From Sciurus carolinensis (taxonomy: Eukaryota > Chordata > Mammalia > Rodentia > Sciuridae), in contig NC_062224.1 of NCBI RefSeq assembly GCF_902686445.1, positions 53,257,156-53,321,155 on the forward strand: a stretch of 64,000 bases of DNA, in the 5' to 3' direction. This document shows, piece by piece, positions 1 through 10,834 of this stretch. A program made the position numbers and the translations under genes. The first letter of the stretch is position 1. The number at the start of each line of letters is the position of its first letter. The notes under the pieces are model-generated. The model was not told the DNA's origin, ran no database searches, and saw only the letters and a program-made list of their open reading frames with translations.

Positions 1-166
1 AAGTGTTATGTTTAGTCACATGTAGTAAAATATCCTAGATTTTCCTATAAGATTATTTCCTGAAACATGTAGAGATAATATAAAACTTATTTTTTCATTT
101 CCATCTTTCTTATCCTAGCATATAGGACCAGATCAGACATTGCTTCAAAATACAGTCTGTGTATTT

Positions 167-168
<2 letters not shown>
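1..168. other. unassigned AT-rich sequence
   Basis: No ORF, repeat signature or RNA gene that I can recognise. Confidence 0.4.

Positions 169-203
<35 letters not shown>
169..203. repeat. (AC)n microsatellite
   Basis: Uninterrupted AC dinucleotide run of about 17 units. It abuts the T-rich edge of an antisense ID-type SINE. Confidence 0.97.
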
Positions 204-204
<1 letters not shown>

Positions 205-285
205 TTTTGTGTGTGGTGATGGGGATAGAACTCAGGGCCTCCTGCACACTAGACAAGAACCATATCCCCAAAGCCTCAAATATAT
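204..285 (-). mobile_element. ID-type SINE (tRNA-derived), antisense
   Basis: On the minus strand the segment reads as an ID element: the plus strand shows the complement of the tRNA-like B-box region (gatagaactcagggcctcc) and of the GGCAAGCA-like segment. It is diverged, and the A-rich tail would lie towards the AC microsatellite. Confidence 0.7.
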
Positions 286-499
286 TTTTAAGGTGAACAA
301 AACCTACTACTTTTATGTAAGCAATACTAATTTCTACTACTGTCTCTCACAACCTTCCACATACCTGTGATAGGTGTGAACTGATATTCAATAAGTGCTT
401 GATGGAATTTAATTGGAGAGGATATATATTTCATCCTTTTTCTACTTTCCAATCTCATAAAGTTTTTGTTTCTTAATTTAATTTTATTATTATATTTTT

Positions 500-612
500 C
501 ATTTGAGACAAGAGTCTCCCAAGTTGTCCAGGCTGGCCCTGAACTTCTGGCCTCTTCCTGCCTCAGTTTCCCAAGTAGTTGGAATTATAGGTATGTATCA
601 CAGTGCCTGGTC
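500..612 (-). mobile_element. B1 (7SL-derived) SINE monomer, antisense
   Basis: The plus strand carries the complement of a B1/Alu-like unit: 'gagacaagagtctcccaag', 'ccaggctggccctgaactt', 'cctgcctcagtttcccaag' and 'gtatcacagtgcctgg'. This order matches the 7SL-derived SINE fold read on the minus strand. No ID half is seen next to it. Confidence 0.8.
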
Positions 613-815
613 TGGTAAAGTTGTTAGACTTTAAATACTCATTTTCCTTTTCATTTCTTAACTAATGTATTTTCTAGGATTGGCAATCCTTCACATTTTA
701 TCTACAATCCTTTATATTAGGGCTGTTTATGACAAACTGAGAACTGAATAATTACATTCATTCTAGTCAATCATTACTGTGACAATCCCAATTACTACTG
801 TCACTTTAATTCTTG
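613..815. other. unassigned; possible 3'UTR remnant of the CGAS retrocopy
   Basis: AT-rich, with no recognised repeat. It lies just 3' of the CGAS pseudogene coding region on the minus strand, so part of it may be pseudogene 3'UTR. I see no poly(A) tail or target-site duplication to fix the boundary. Confidence 0.3.
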
Positions 816-2480
816 ATTTTTTAAAATAAAATTCCAAATTTATTAAAAATTGGAAATCCATTGTTTCTTTCATATTCGATTTGCTCTGACAGAAATTCTT
901 TACTTATTTCGCAATGTATTTTCGAGAGAATAGATTGACTATAGGAACAAAATAATGCTCAAGTTGTTCTGTCCTGAGACACTTAAGAAAGAATGCCACA
1001 CAGTTATCAAAGCAGAGTACTAGATCTTTGGGGTGCCACTGACTATCCAATGGGTTCTGGGTACATACATGCAGGAAGGCAGTTTTCACATGATAAGAAC
1101 AGAATTTATCCAATTCTTTTCGGTTTTCAAACTTCTTTTCCAGCTGTTCCAAAATATTTCATTAGTTTTAAATAATCTTTCCTGCAACATTTTACCACAT
1201 CATTTTCACAACGTTTTAGATTGCCCATGGTGGTTCAAAATATTCTTTTCAATGTGAGAGAAAGAGAGTTGCCATGTCTGTTCTTGAAAACCATTTCCGT
1301 TTTTTGCATGCTTGGGTACAAGGTAAAAAATGGCCGTTGTCTTAGTTTCTTCCTAACTTTTCTCCAAGCCAGTTATGATGGGTAGACCTTGCTGAGTGCT
1401 AGCAGGCCAGGTACTTTTTGATTCCAAAGCCAGAATTATATCTACAGATATTTTTTCAGGTTTTCTAATAAGAAGTATTACAGTAGGACTCCCTCGCTTT
1501 TTCTTCTCCATAATGACATCTATACCTTCAATGTTTTTAATGTCTTCTTTAATGAATTTCCTAAATTTTGACAACATCTTCGAAGCTTTTAATATTTCCT
1601 CTTCTACAAACTGCTTCAGAGGATTTCCTTTGGGATTTCTCTTGAACTTCACAAAGTAATGAGCACCACTATTACAATATTCTTCTAGCTGAATTCTGGG
1701 GACTTCCAGTTTAAACATGACATCAAATTCATAGGTGCAGAAATCTTCACGCGCTCATAGTAGCTCCCGGTACAGCAGCAGCTCCACACCTTTGAACTCG
1801 GAATCAAAGTCCAGCAATCTCCGAAGCAGGTGGTCTCCGACCTTCTTCACCACCTCCGCTGCTGCTGAGATTTCCTGGCGCCTGAGCCTCAACGTGTCCA
1901 GCTCAGCCCGGGGCTTCCAGCCGCCAGGCGCCCCCTCCCGCACGCCCAGACTCGGGGCCCTGGGCCGGAGTGAGGAGCAAGGTACTTCCGCGGGTTCTGG
2001 CGAAGGAGGCTTCGGTGCCTCGGCGGGAGCCTTCTTCGCCTGAGCTGGGTTGGTGCTACTAACGCCAGAGGGCGGCGCAACCTTCGCGCGCAGAGCTGCC
2101 TTTTTGGAGCGGCTCCGAGTGCACGTTCCTGCAGCTCCTCCTGGGGGTCTCCGGCGCTCTTGGTCTGCAGAGATCGTGACTCCCGGACAGGGCCGCACTT
2201 TCTTTCCCACGTTGAGCTGGGCTGCCCGGGGAGCAGCGGGAGACTAGCGGGGCTCGGTCAGGGCGACCCTTGTACTCGGCTCCGAAACCTTGCGGGTGGC
2301 AGCTCCGGCTTTGGAAGCAGTCCCAGTCGCCTTTCCGCGTTGGGGTTCCATGACTGGTGCTCCCCGTTGCTCAAAAGAAGAGTCTACTTCGGGAAGAGGC
2401 CATGGGAGGAGGAACTAGCAACTGTCTTGATGGAAATGAAACTTAAAGGTGGCGCGAACGCAGCGTCTGCGGCCTCAAAG
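816..2480 (-). pseudogene. CGAS: processed pseudogene of CGAS (cyclic GMP-AMP synthase, MB21D1)
   Basis: The parent gene encodes the cytosolic DNA sensor that makes 2'3'-cGAMP and activates STING. Minus-strand pieces match the protein in order. There is an N-terminal basic, proline-rich region from a recognisable start codon at 2351. The piece reading [14 protein letters not shown] starts at 1718. The ISVDI-LALE strand with the third acidic residue follows. The C-terminal piece with [17 protein letters not shown] and LCFDNCV lies at 1152-904. The reading runs from exon 1 to the C-terminus without introns, so this is a retrocopy. It is dead: there is an in-frame stop at 2244-2246 (about codon 36) and several frameshifts. 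The GS-Y-Y-E nucleotidyltransferase motif (1754-1771) and the E-F-D motif (1722-1730) survive as sequence but lie between two frame changes. The zinc-thumb Cys pair has lost a base, and the normal stop is missing at about 833. Recognisable 5'UTR extends to roughly 2420. The ends are approximate; no target-site duplication was found. Confidence 0.93.
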
Positions 2481-2559
2481 TCTTTTTATAAGGCTAGACA
2501 GGTAGTTTTTGTTTAAAATGCTGGCAAAAATGTATAGAAAAGTAAAATGCTATATACTG

Positions 2560-3100
2560 TTAGTAAGAACGTACTATGGAGGTTCCTTAGAATGCTAAAA
2601 CTATAATACAGCTGTCCCACTTCTGAGTATTTATGCAAAGGAAGTGAATCAGCATACCGAAGAGATATATGCACTTGTTTATCACAGTATTATTCATGAT
2701 AGCTAAGATATGGAATCAGCCTAGGTGCTCATCAACAAATGGAGAGATAAAGAAAATGTGGTAGACATGCACAATGGAGTATTATTTAGCCATTAAGAAG
2801 AAAAAAATCCTGTGATTTGCAGCAAATGGATGGACCTAAAGAACATTATGTGAAGCAAAATAACACAGACACAGAAGCTAAAAAATAAAAAAATAAGTGA
2901 AAAGTTAAAAAATTGCCTTAATGCAGAATAGTGATTACTAGAGATTGGGTGTGAGGTAGGAGAGAAGATGGAGATAAAGGGAGGTTGGATTTGATCAATG
3001 CACACTGTATAAATGTGTAGAAAAATCACTGCAGAATCTACTAGTATGTACAATCAATACAAATTAATCAAAAAAGAAAAAAAATTATTTAAAAAAGAAA
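2560..3100 (+). mobile_element. L1 3' end (3'UTR) fragment
   Basis: Matches the typical primate/rodent-shared L1M 3' end in order: 'atttatgcaaaggaagtgaa', 'caatggagtattatttagcc', 'atggatggacctaaagaaca', then a short A-rich end. Strongly 5'-truncated, with no coding capacity. Confidence 0.85.
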
Positions 3101-4374
3101 ATTTTTGTTTGTGTTTAGGAAAAAATGTTCTTACTGTAGACAAATGCACATGCATTCATCTTTCAGGAAGTTGAACCTAGGTAATATGACATGTTTTCCC
3201 TCTTAGCTGCCAGAAGATGGAAAGTTAAATGTAATAAAGAATTATATTAATTCTACCACTTTAAGCATCTAGTAGTATCTTTTCTCTTTGCTTCCTTCAA
3301 CAACTTTAATCTATTTTTATTCCCAATTGCCCTATTTTTCCTTTATATTTAATTTCAATTATTTCAAGTACAAACTCTAGACATGATGATAATAAATAAT
3401 AATATAAATAGCTGCATATATCATATAGTCAAAATTTCCAGTAAATTCAAATATAATATTGATTAATGTTTGAATATTAAAAACATCGTGTCATTGGGGA
3501 AACAATACCCTAAAAAGCACACTTCTCTATGCTTTTTTTTTTTTTTTTCTGTGTATCTTTAAACCACAATGAATGTCCAGAAAGTCAACATGGGAGTCAT
3601 ATCCTAGGCACTGTGACCACTTGAGAACCACATGAGACTCCTAGGTAAGTCAGGGACCCAGATGGACCACACACCCAAAATTCTAGCCAAAAAAAGAGGA
3701 AAGCCAGTATAAGTAGATGTACATCTTGGTAACCATTCAGTCAGGTGATGTGTTGGAGACACAGAGAATGTAACAACTCTAAAGTTTCCCAGACACCATT
3801 GAACCAGTGCAGAGTTCAAACTGACCACAAGTGACAATGATCCCTCAGTATCACACACATACTGATAGCACAGGCCTGGGAGTAACAGGGCTCCAATTAT
3901 TTTTTTACATGAAAAATATGAACATATGACACAGCTTAAAAGGCTGATTAAGGAAGAGCTACAACTTATTTAAATTGAAATAATGATAAAAACCCAGGGG
4001 GAAAATACTATGAATATAAAGCAGACCAATTTAGATGTCTATCCTCTGTCAAAGTGTCATTTACTGAACAATTTACTTTTCTTCTGACACAAAACATAAA
4101 ATTTGCCTAGAAAATATGAAAGAAAATGAAAGCGGTCTATAGAGTATATAGAGTAGTTTAAAAATTGTCTCCCTGAAAACAAAACCAATGCACATAGCCC
4201 ATTGAATTTTCTTAAAATTCAATCTGATTATTAACTCATACTTAGACAAACATTTTCGAAGCATTGAGTTAAATAACTATAGGAGGAAACAAAGGTGAAT
4301 AAGACACATCACTGTCCCCTGTAATCTAATGTACTTTCATAGCTTCCTGCATATCCAAATTCCTTACCAAGGTT
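3101..4374. other. unassigned AT-rich sequence
   Basis: Contains a T19 run at about 3532-3550 and a slightly GC-richer piece at 3600-3890 that I could not place. Short ORFs here have no recognisable homology. No RNA gene seen. Confidence 0.35.
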
Positions 4375-4450
4375 TCCTTCCTTCCTTCCTTCCTTCTTTC
4401 CTTCCTTCCTTCCATCCTTCCCCTTCCTTCCTTCTTCCTTCCTTCCTTCC
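4375..4450. repeat. (CCTT)n microsatellite
   Basis: Tetranucleotide CCTT array with a few interruptions (cttt, catcc, cccc); a pure polypyrimidine strand. Confidence 0.95.
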
Positions 4451-4699
4451 AACTGTTATTACTATTGTTTGTTTTCATTATTCCAACCTACCCTTTTAAG
4501 TTTTCTCCCACTACTTAAAATATCTCTAATGCTTCAACAAACTAAAGTTTTTTCTCTCAACTTTTGGGCTTCACTTACTTCATCTCCCCAATGACAACCG
4601 GTCTTCCCAATCTCCACACACTAAAACTCTACCAATCTTTCTGACTTCAACACAAATCATTCCCTGCCTTACACCTTGACATTTGACCAAAGTCATTCA

Positions 4700-4885
4700 G
4701 ATCATGGATCTGTCACTTCCTGTGTGACTTCAGATAACTTCTAGCTTCTGTTATCTCATCTGTAAAACAGAGATAACACTTACACTAGAAGGTGGTTTTA
4801 AATATTAAATGAGATAATTAAATAAATTGTTTACCATGATATGGTAAATTGTAAAGGCCTATAAATATCTGCTACCATTATACCA
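4700..4885 (+). mobile_element. MIR SINE
   Basis: Shows the MIR core and 3' part in order: 'ttcctgtgtgacttcagata', 'tctcatctgtaaaacagaga', 'ttaaatattaaatgagataa'. It is diverged, as expected for an ancient tRNA-derived SINE. Confidence 0.8.
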
Positions 4886-5497
4886 TTTACTTTAGTAACA
4901 AAATAAGTGAACATTTTCTTCACAGAAAATCACAGATATTGGTTCTTTTCTAATGTCTTTTGTTAATATTATTTTCCCATTGTGGTTTTTCCTACCACAT
5001 GACATTTCCAAATTCAAATGTGTTGCATTTGAATTGTACAATACAGTCAGTAAATAAATATTGAGTATTTAAGCACATCTTTCAAAAATTCGTATTTTTG
5101 CTTTTATATTGCTAGAAATCTGATGACTGGTTTATCAGGAGCCTGTGTGTTTAGATTTCTACTGCCCAGAAAAGTTCACTTTGTGCTGCCTCTTAAAATC
5201 TTCCTATTTATCAACTTCCAGTTCAGATTCACCTATTTCCCATCTGTAGCCTTTGCTAGACATAATTTCTCACTTCATTGAGTATTCATAGGTCTTCAGT
5301 CTGAAGTCACTTTATAATAACCTGCTTCACTATGTAGTTAGTTATGCATGCATATTTTTCACATGCCCTAACCCATTGTAAACTCCTTGTGTCTAGGAAA
5401 TACTCCTTTGATTTTAGACCATTGCATTTAATAGTTTATTCAAACAATAATTCATTCCTTAATTCATCCCTTGTTCATCCCCTTACTCTCCCAAGAA
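4886..5497. other. unassigned AT-rich sequence
   Basis: No convincing coding, repeat or RNA signature. The longest ORF (5344-5634, plus) is a chance reading frame that runs into a MIR-like region. Confidence 0.35.
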
Positions 5498-5690
5498 ACA
5501 ATTGCAAATGCTTGCAATTGTTGAGCACAGTATCAATAAGCACAGGGCTAAAAGATAGGAAATCAGGATTTGAGTCTCAGTTTTCCACTTGCTGTTTTGA
5601 CTCAGTTTTTCTGACATGGTTTCTTCAACTGTAAATGTTTTTGTAAAGATTGAATTCTACATGCAAATACAGAAATATTACAGAATCACC
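5498..5690 (+). mobile_element. probable MIR SINE, diverged
   Basis: 'ggatttgagtctcagttttc', a degenerate 'ctgacatggtttcttcaact' and 'gtaaatgtttttgtaaagat' follow the MIR order. Weaker than the copy at 4700. Confidence 0.55.
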
Positions 5691-5809
5691 TAGTTGAATC
5701 ACTACAGATGCTAAATCAAGTCAATGTTTTTCTCTTATCTTCACCAACACATTATGTGTTAAAAGAAGGACTCCCAGGAATCAGGAATGCTAAGTTCTAA
5801 AGTAAACCT

Positions 5810-5811
5810 TT

Positions 5812-5846
<35 letters not shown>
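5810..5846. repeat. (TTTA)n microsatellite
   Basis: About nine perfect TTTA units. Confidence 0.97.
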
Positions 5847-6157
5847 CTTTGGTGGAGAATATGAATTGTGGAAAATGCTGTAGAGAATATCCCTGGATCA
5901 GTAAAACCTTTGTAAAAGTAGTCACAGTGCGGGACAGGGGCTAGGGAATGACAAAACTGAAAGCCAATACAGCAAACATCAGCTCCCTAGTTGAAAACTG
6001 TTGATTACTGTTGCTGTTTTGTAAGGAGAAAAGAGCAAGTTGCATATTTCAACAAACTTGCATTCCTGGTAAAATAGAATTTCCTTCCTGTGACATGAGA
6101 GCAAGCTGTATTCTCCACAGATCCTAGTGTGAGTCTGCATTTCTGATTTCTGCTGAA

Positions 6158-6185
6158 GTGTGTGTGTGTGTGTGTGTGTGTGTGT
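6158..6185. repeat. (TG)n microsatellite
   Basis: About 14 perfect TG units. Confidence 0.97.
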
Positions 6186-6685
6186 CCTTAAGGAACATTG
6201 AATTTCCCTCTATTCTTTCTGTTTGCTGTGTCAGCAAGACTAACAAGACCAGATTCATATCCAAAGTCAAACTTTACTTAATTCAGGACCTCCAAACTCA
6301 ATCTAATCTATCAAATATAGAATACAGCAACAACTTGCTCTCAGTTTTTCCAACCTAGAATTAAAATTACTTTAAACTATCAGCAAGTCCAAAGGTAGCC
6401 TCTCTGCTGTGGAAATTACATGAAAAATATATAAATTCAGTAGAATTTCTATTTCGTGTTTTGGTGATTCAACACTAACAAATGGGAAAACCCCAAAATC
6501 TCATTCTGTTGTTAAAGTTCCAAAATCTACCGCTGCCTTTACAGGTCTTAAAATAAGTTTAGAATTAAAAACATTTTTATAGTAAACTTTTTGTTTCATT
6601 CTCATAGTTTTATAGAGAAATTTTAGATTCAAATAAGTTAAAAGACAAAATACTATAAATGGTTTCATTTAAAAGTTAGAGTTTA
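6186..6685. other. unassigned AT-rich sequence
   Basis: Nothing recognised on either strand. Confidence 0.35.
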
Positions 6686-6687
6686 AG

Positions 6688-6765
6688 GGTTAGATATAAC
6701 TCAGCTCAGTAGTAGAGCACTTTCTTAGCATGTGTGAGGCACTCTGAAAAATTAAAAATAAATGT
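6688..6765 (+). mobile_element. ID-type SINE, diverged
   Basis: 'ggttagatataactcagctc' followed by 'agtagtagagcactttctta' and 'gcatgtgtgaggcactctga' mirrors the ID element (A-box region, then the GCATGTGTGAGGC segment). The B-box end is degraded. Confidence 0.7.
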
Positions 6766-6769
6766 ATTA

Positions 6770-7340
6770 CTTCTTCTCACATGGAAAACCAGATGCACAA
6801 ATCTCTGAATTTAGTCCTTCTTATAATGTTGCACAATTTTGCAAATTTAGACAGCTTTCAGACTTAACAAAGTACCACTCTTCCATGGTGTATTTATTCA
6901 GAACCATTCCATTTGCTTGATATAATTATACTCAGAGTTAATGTCTAAATTACTACCTGCCATGGTCCCATTGTTTTATGAAACAAATCATATGCATAAA
7001 TCATTTCATATTACCTTTAGCTATACTGAATGCCCTATGTTTGCCTTATAATAGCATCTCTAAAAGGCATGTTTATAGCATGATTCAAGTTTATGAAGGA
7101 TATATTTATAGTGATTTACCACCTAAGCAAAAAACTAAAATGTCAGAAAATTGGCAAACTATTCTGCTGCTTTAAAAAATTAAGGTGTTTTGATTTTGTG
7201 GTTTTTGCATAGAACAGAATGGAACAATATATAGCAATGCTGTTTTGTCACATAAGGATTGCCCTAGTTCCCTTCAGAAAGCAAAATAGACACTAAAATA
7301 TGCACAAGTCAAATATATACTTATTTATCTCTTGATGTGG
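6770..7340. other. unassigned AT-rich sequence
   Basis: No repeat or gene recognised. The plus-strand ORF at 6978-7175 has no recognisable homology. Confidence 0.35.
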
Positions 7341-7564
7341 TCAAGAGATAATTCTGGAAGTGAGGGGGTAATAGGGATTGAACCCAGGGGCACTGTACCA
7401 CTGACCCATACCACGAGCCCTATTTATTTTTTATTTTGAGACAGGGTCTCTCTAAGTTGCTTAGGGCCTCACTGAGTTACTGAGGCTTATGATCCTCCTG
7501 CCTCAACCTCTGAGCCACTGGGATTACCAGGCATGCACCACCACACCTGGCTCAAGAGATAATT
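7341..7564 (-). mobile_element. B1-dID dimeric SINE with target-site duplication, antisense
   Basis: On the minus strand a B1 half (plus-strand complements 'gcatgcaccaccacacctgg', 'tttgagacagggtctctcta') is followed by a diverged ID half ('gggattgaacccaggggcac'). A perfect 13-bp direct repeat, tcaagagataatt, flanks it at 7341-7353 and 7552-7564. The dimer order B1 then ID is the B1-dID arrangement, supporting a sciurid-like host. Confidence 0.9.
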
Positions 7565-8219
7565 TTTTAAATGCAGAATAAAATATATGCAATTAATTAT
7601 GAAAGATGATTCTTTTTTTTCCTGGGGTTTCTTTTTTTTAATTTTTTTTGAAAGGTGATTCTTAAAGTCACTATGGCTGTCCACAAATTACTGTAAAACA
7701 CAATGGCATGAAACAATCATTTTTATGACCATAGCTTCTGAGAGTAAGTAATTCAGACAAGACATTGCATATACAGCTTATCTCTGATCTTGGGTGTCTG
7801 ACTCAAAGGGAAGGGGCCAGAATCATCTCTAGGCTTGCTTGCTTACATATCTGGCAGTTGATGCTACTTGTTGCAGTCTGTCCATATGAGTCTCTTACAG
7901 TATGAGGGATCAGTTCCAAAGAAAATCATCTTAAGAAAGAGCCAAACCAATACCTTTATCATTTTTATGATTTAGTCTTGAAAGTCTCAAGCCCATGCAG
8001 GATGAAGGGAAATCATTTCTCAGTTTTGGTTCTTAATGGTGGTAGAAAAATTCTGAAAGAGCTTATGAGATTGGAAATATTTATGTGGCCATTATTGGAA
8101 AGTCCACCAAGAAGCAAACACCCTTATTAAGGTACAGAACTTTCCTATTCCCCGCAGAAAGTTCTCTCATGCCCATTCCAGTCAATCCAACCCACTGCTT
8201 TTCCAGTAAATGACTCTTG
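7565..8219. other. unassigned; possible ancient interspersed repeat at 7690-8050
   Basis: The part 'caaattactgtaaaacacaa' through 'tctggcagttgatgctactt' recalls an old mammalian LTR or DNA repeat, but I could not name the family with confidence. The rest is AT-rich with no signal. Confidence 0.3.
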
Positions 8220-9130
8220 GTTTACTGCACCATGATAATTTTGTCTTCTCAAAACATTCATATAAATTTAATAATATAATTTTTAGTCTTTTACATCAAC
8301 TTCCTTCTCTCAGCATATCTTTCAGCTTCTTGTGGATTATTGATGGTATCAGTAGAATTTGTTTTCTCTTCTTAATGCAGAGTAGTATCCCATTGAATGC
8401 AGCAATTTTATTCTATTAATTTCCATTCTCCTGCTCATGGACATGTGAGATAGTCCCTTTTGGGGAATGTTATGAGTAAAAACACTAAGAATATCCTTTA
8501 ATGAATATGCATTTTTATTTCTCCGCCAGGCCATAAGGTAGGTATATTACTCATTTTTTGAGAAACTATAAAACCATTTTCCACAATAGTTGTGTAATTT
8601 TACACAGCCATTAGCAATGTATCCTCACTCATATTTGCTGTTGTCCACTTTTATATTATTATTTTAATTTCAGCCATTCTAGTATATGTGTAGTGCTAAC
8701 TTCTTGTGGTTTTAATTTGGATTCTATTAATTCTATTAATTTGGATTTAATTTGGATTCTATTAGTTCTATTAATTAGTAATGATGTTAGGCATTTTCTT
8801 TTACTTATTGAACATTCATATTTCTTCCTTTGTAAAATGCCTCTTCCAATGTATGCCCATATTTGTTTGCCTTTTTGCTATCACATTTTTTTTGTTCTGT
8901 TAATAAAGGTTTGTTTGTTATTTGGTCAGATATATGTCTTGAGAATATTTTCTTCTACTTAATGACTTGCCTTTTATTTATCTTAAGGATTGCTTTTGAT
9001 GAGCAGTTTTTAATTTGATATAGTCCAGTTTATCAGATTTTCTTCTTTTATTGATTACTTTTTGTACCCTACCCAATATTTGCCAACATTAAATCATGAA
9101 AATATTATTTTATATTTTCTTCTATAACCT
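8220..9130 (-). mobile_element. old L1 fragment, 3'UTR and ORF2 end, antisense
   Basis: The plus strand carries complements of L1 3' landmarks: 'tgcagagtagtatcccattg', 'ttccacaatagttgtgtaat' (ORF2 C-terminal region) and 'tttgatatagtccagtttat'. Heavily decayed, with short chance ORFs only. Confidence 0.75.
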
Positions 9131-9795
9131 TTATAGTATTTCTGCTTTTATATTTTGGCCTGTAATTTGTGTTAAATACATTTTGTTTATATTAGTGATA
9201 TCCCATCATTCCTGCTCTCAGATTGGGATTTACATCACTGGTTTCCCTGACAAGCCTTCAAACTGAGGCTGAATTACATCAGCTTGCAGACAGCAGATTG
9301 TGGGAATCCCCAGCCTCTGTAATATGTCATTTTAACCATTTTTATGTGTACCTCTCAATGGAATTAAATACATTCACAATGTTGTATAACCATTACCACC
9401 ATTTATTAAATTATTTAAATGACTATTTTATAATGAAAATACTAAAATGTTTTCCAATTATTTTAGAAAATGTATTTCTTGACCTTTCCCAATAATAATT
9501 GTACCAGAAACTTAAAAAGAAACATTTTCTCATGATCAAGAAGTTAATCTTAAATGATCAATTATTAGATTAGGTAAATGGTAAATTAATTTAAGTAGAT
9601 GGATTTTAGATATTAGGTATTGTGTATATACATGTATTTATATGTATATATGTGCTTGTGTGTAGTTATATATTTATAAAAATTTAAAAATTTTTAAGTT
9701 TAGAATGAATATATTTTAGAATATATACTTGTTTCTTTTACAAATATCCCACTGAAGTTGACATAAATAAGAAGTTTGATCAATGGATATTAGGT

Positions 9796-9817
9796 TATAT
9801 ATATATATATATATATG
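9796..9817. repeat. (TA)n microsatellite
   Basis: About 11 TA units in copy 1 of the duplicated block. The copy-2 counterpart near 61490 is reduced to a few units, so this locus differs between the copies. Confidence 0.9.
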
Positions 9818-9829
9818 TAGGTGGGTGTA

Positions 9830-10834
9830 TGTTTTAGTCTGTGTGTTTAGATTTTTACTGCTGTGACCAAAAGACCTAAGAACAATATTGGAGAAGTAAA
9901 GTTTACTTGGGGCTCACCATTTCAGAGGTCTCAGATCATACATGGGCAACTCCATTCCTCAGGGGCTGTATTAGTCAGGGTTCTCTAGAGGAACAGAATC
10001 AACAAGAATATGATTATAAAAAGGGAATTTATTAGATTAGCTTACACAACCAGAAGCTGGATAGTCCACAATGGCCATCTACAGGCTGGAGACCTTGAAG
10101 AGCTAGTAGCTGCACAGTCCAAGAACAAGTCTCAGAACAAGAGGGATCCACAGTGCTATCCTAGTCCGAGACCAAGGCATCTGGAAACTCCCTCTAGAAT
10201 CACTGGCAGAGTCTGCTTTGGAAGAGTAAAGAAGCAAAAGTCTGATATCCTCAGGTCACAACAGTAATCAAGAACCTGTTCAAGAAGAGTTGAGTTTGCA
10301 TCTGTATCTACTTCCTTGTTCTTCCAACTTTTATTCCATCCAATCCACTATCCTCTTAGGCAGTGCTGCCCATGCTTGCGGAGGGTCTCCACTTCAGTTC
10401 ACTATCCCACATTCCAATCATTCCTAGACCTTTCCTCAATGACATACCCAGAAGCCTCTTAATCATCAGCATTTCTTAATCCAATCAAGTTGACAATTCA
10501 AATTAACTATTACAGAGGCCAACATAAGACAGGATATCATGGCATAAGAGTATGGTAGAAGAAAGCAGCTGGGAGCATGGCACCAGGAAGCAGAGAGAGA
10601 GACCTCTGCTCAACAAGGACAGAATATAAGCCCCAAAGGCATGCCCCCAATGACTAACCTCCCCCAGCCATATCCTGCCTGCCCACAGTTACCACCCACT
10701 CAGTTAAACCCTATAAGAGGATTAATGCATTGATTATGTCAAGTCTCTCATAACCCAATCATTTCACCTTTATGCTTTCTTGCATTGTCTCACACATGTG
10801 CTTTTGGGGGACACCTCATGTCTAAACCATAACA
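9830..10834 (-). mobile_element. MaLR-type LTR, interrupted by an ERVL LTR, antisense
   Basis: Read on the minus strand it starts TGTTATGGTTTAGACATGAG at 10834, contains the MaLR-like 'gtgtgagacaatgcaagaaa', and ends near 9830 with a 'ggtcacagcagtaaaaatct...actaaaaca' terminus. It thus has TG...CA ends. It resembles the solo LTR at 59393-59813 closely in layout. The middle is split by the element at 9967-10514. No internal retroviral genes are present. Confidence 0.8.
9967..10514 (-). mobile_element. ERVL (MLT2-like) solo LTR nested in the MaLR LTR, antisense
   Basis: On the minus strand it begins TGTAATAGTTAATTTGAATT and ends with the hallmark GAGAACCCTGACTAATACA, both typical of MLT2-class ERVL LTRs. 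Flanking pentamers ggggc (left) and gaggc (right) form a 5-bp target-site duplication with one mismatch. It is a solo LTR without internal sequence. Nesting shows that it is younger than the surrounding MaLR LTR. Confidence 0.8.

Noticed and set aside
4375..4450. CRISPR-like periodic repeats
   Set aside because: Simple tetranucleotide microsatellites in nuclear DNA; no repeat-spacer architecture anywhere in the window.
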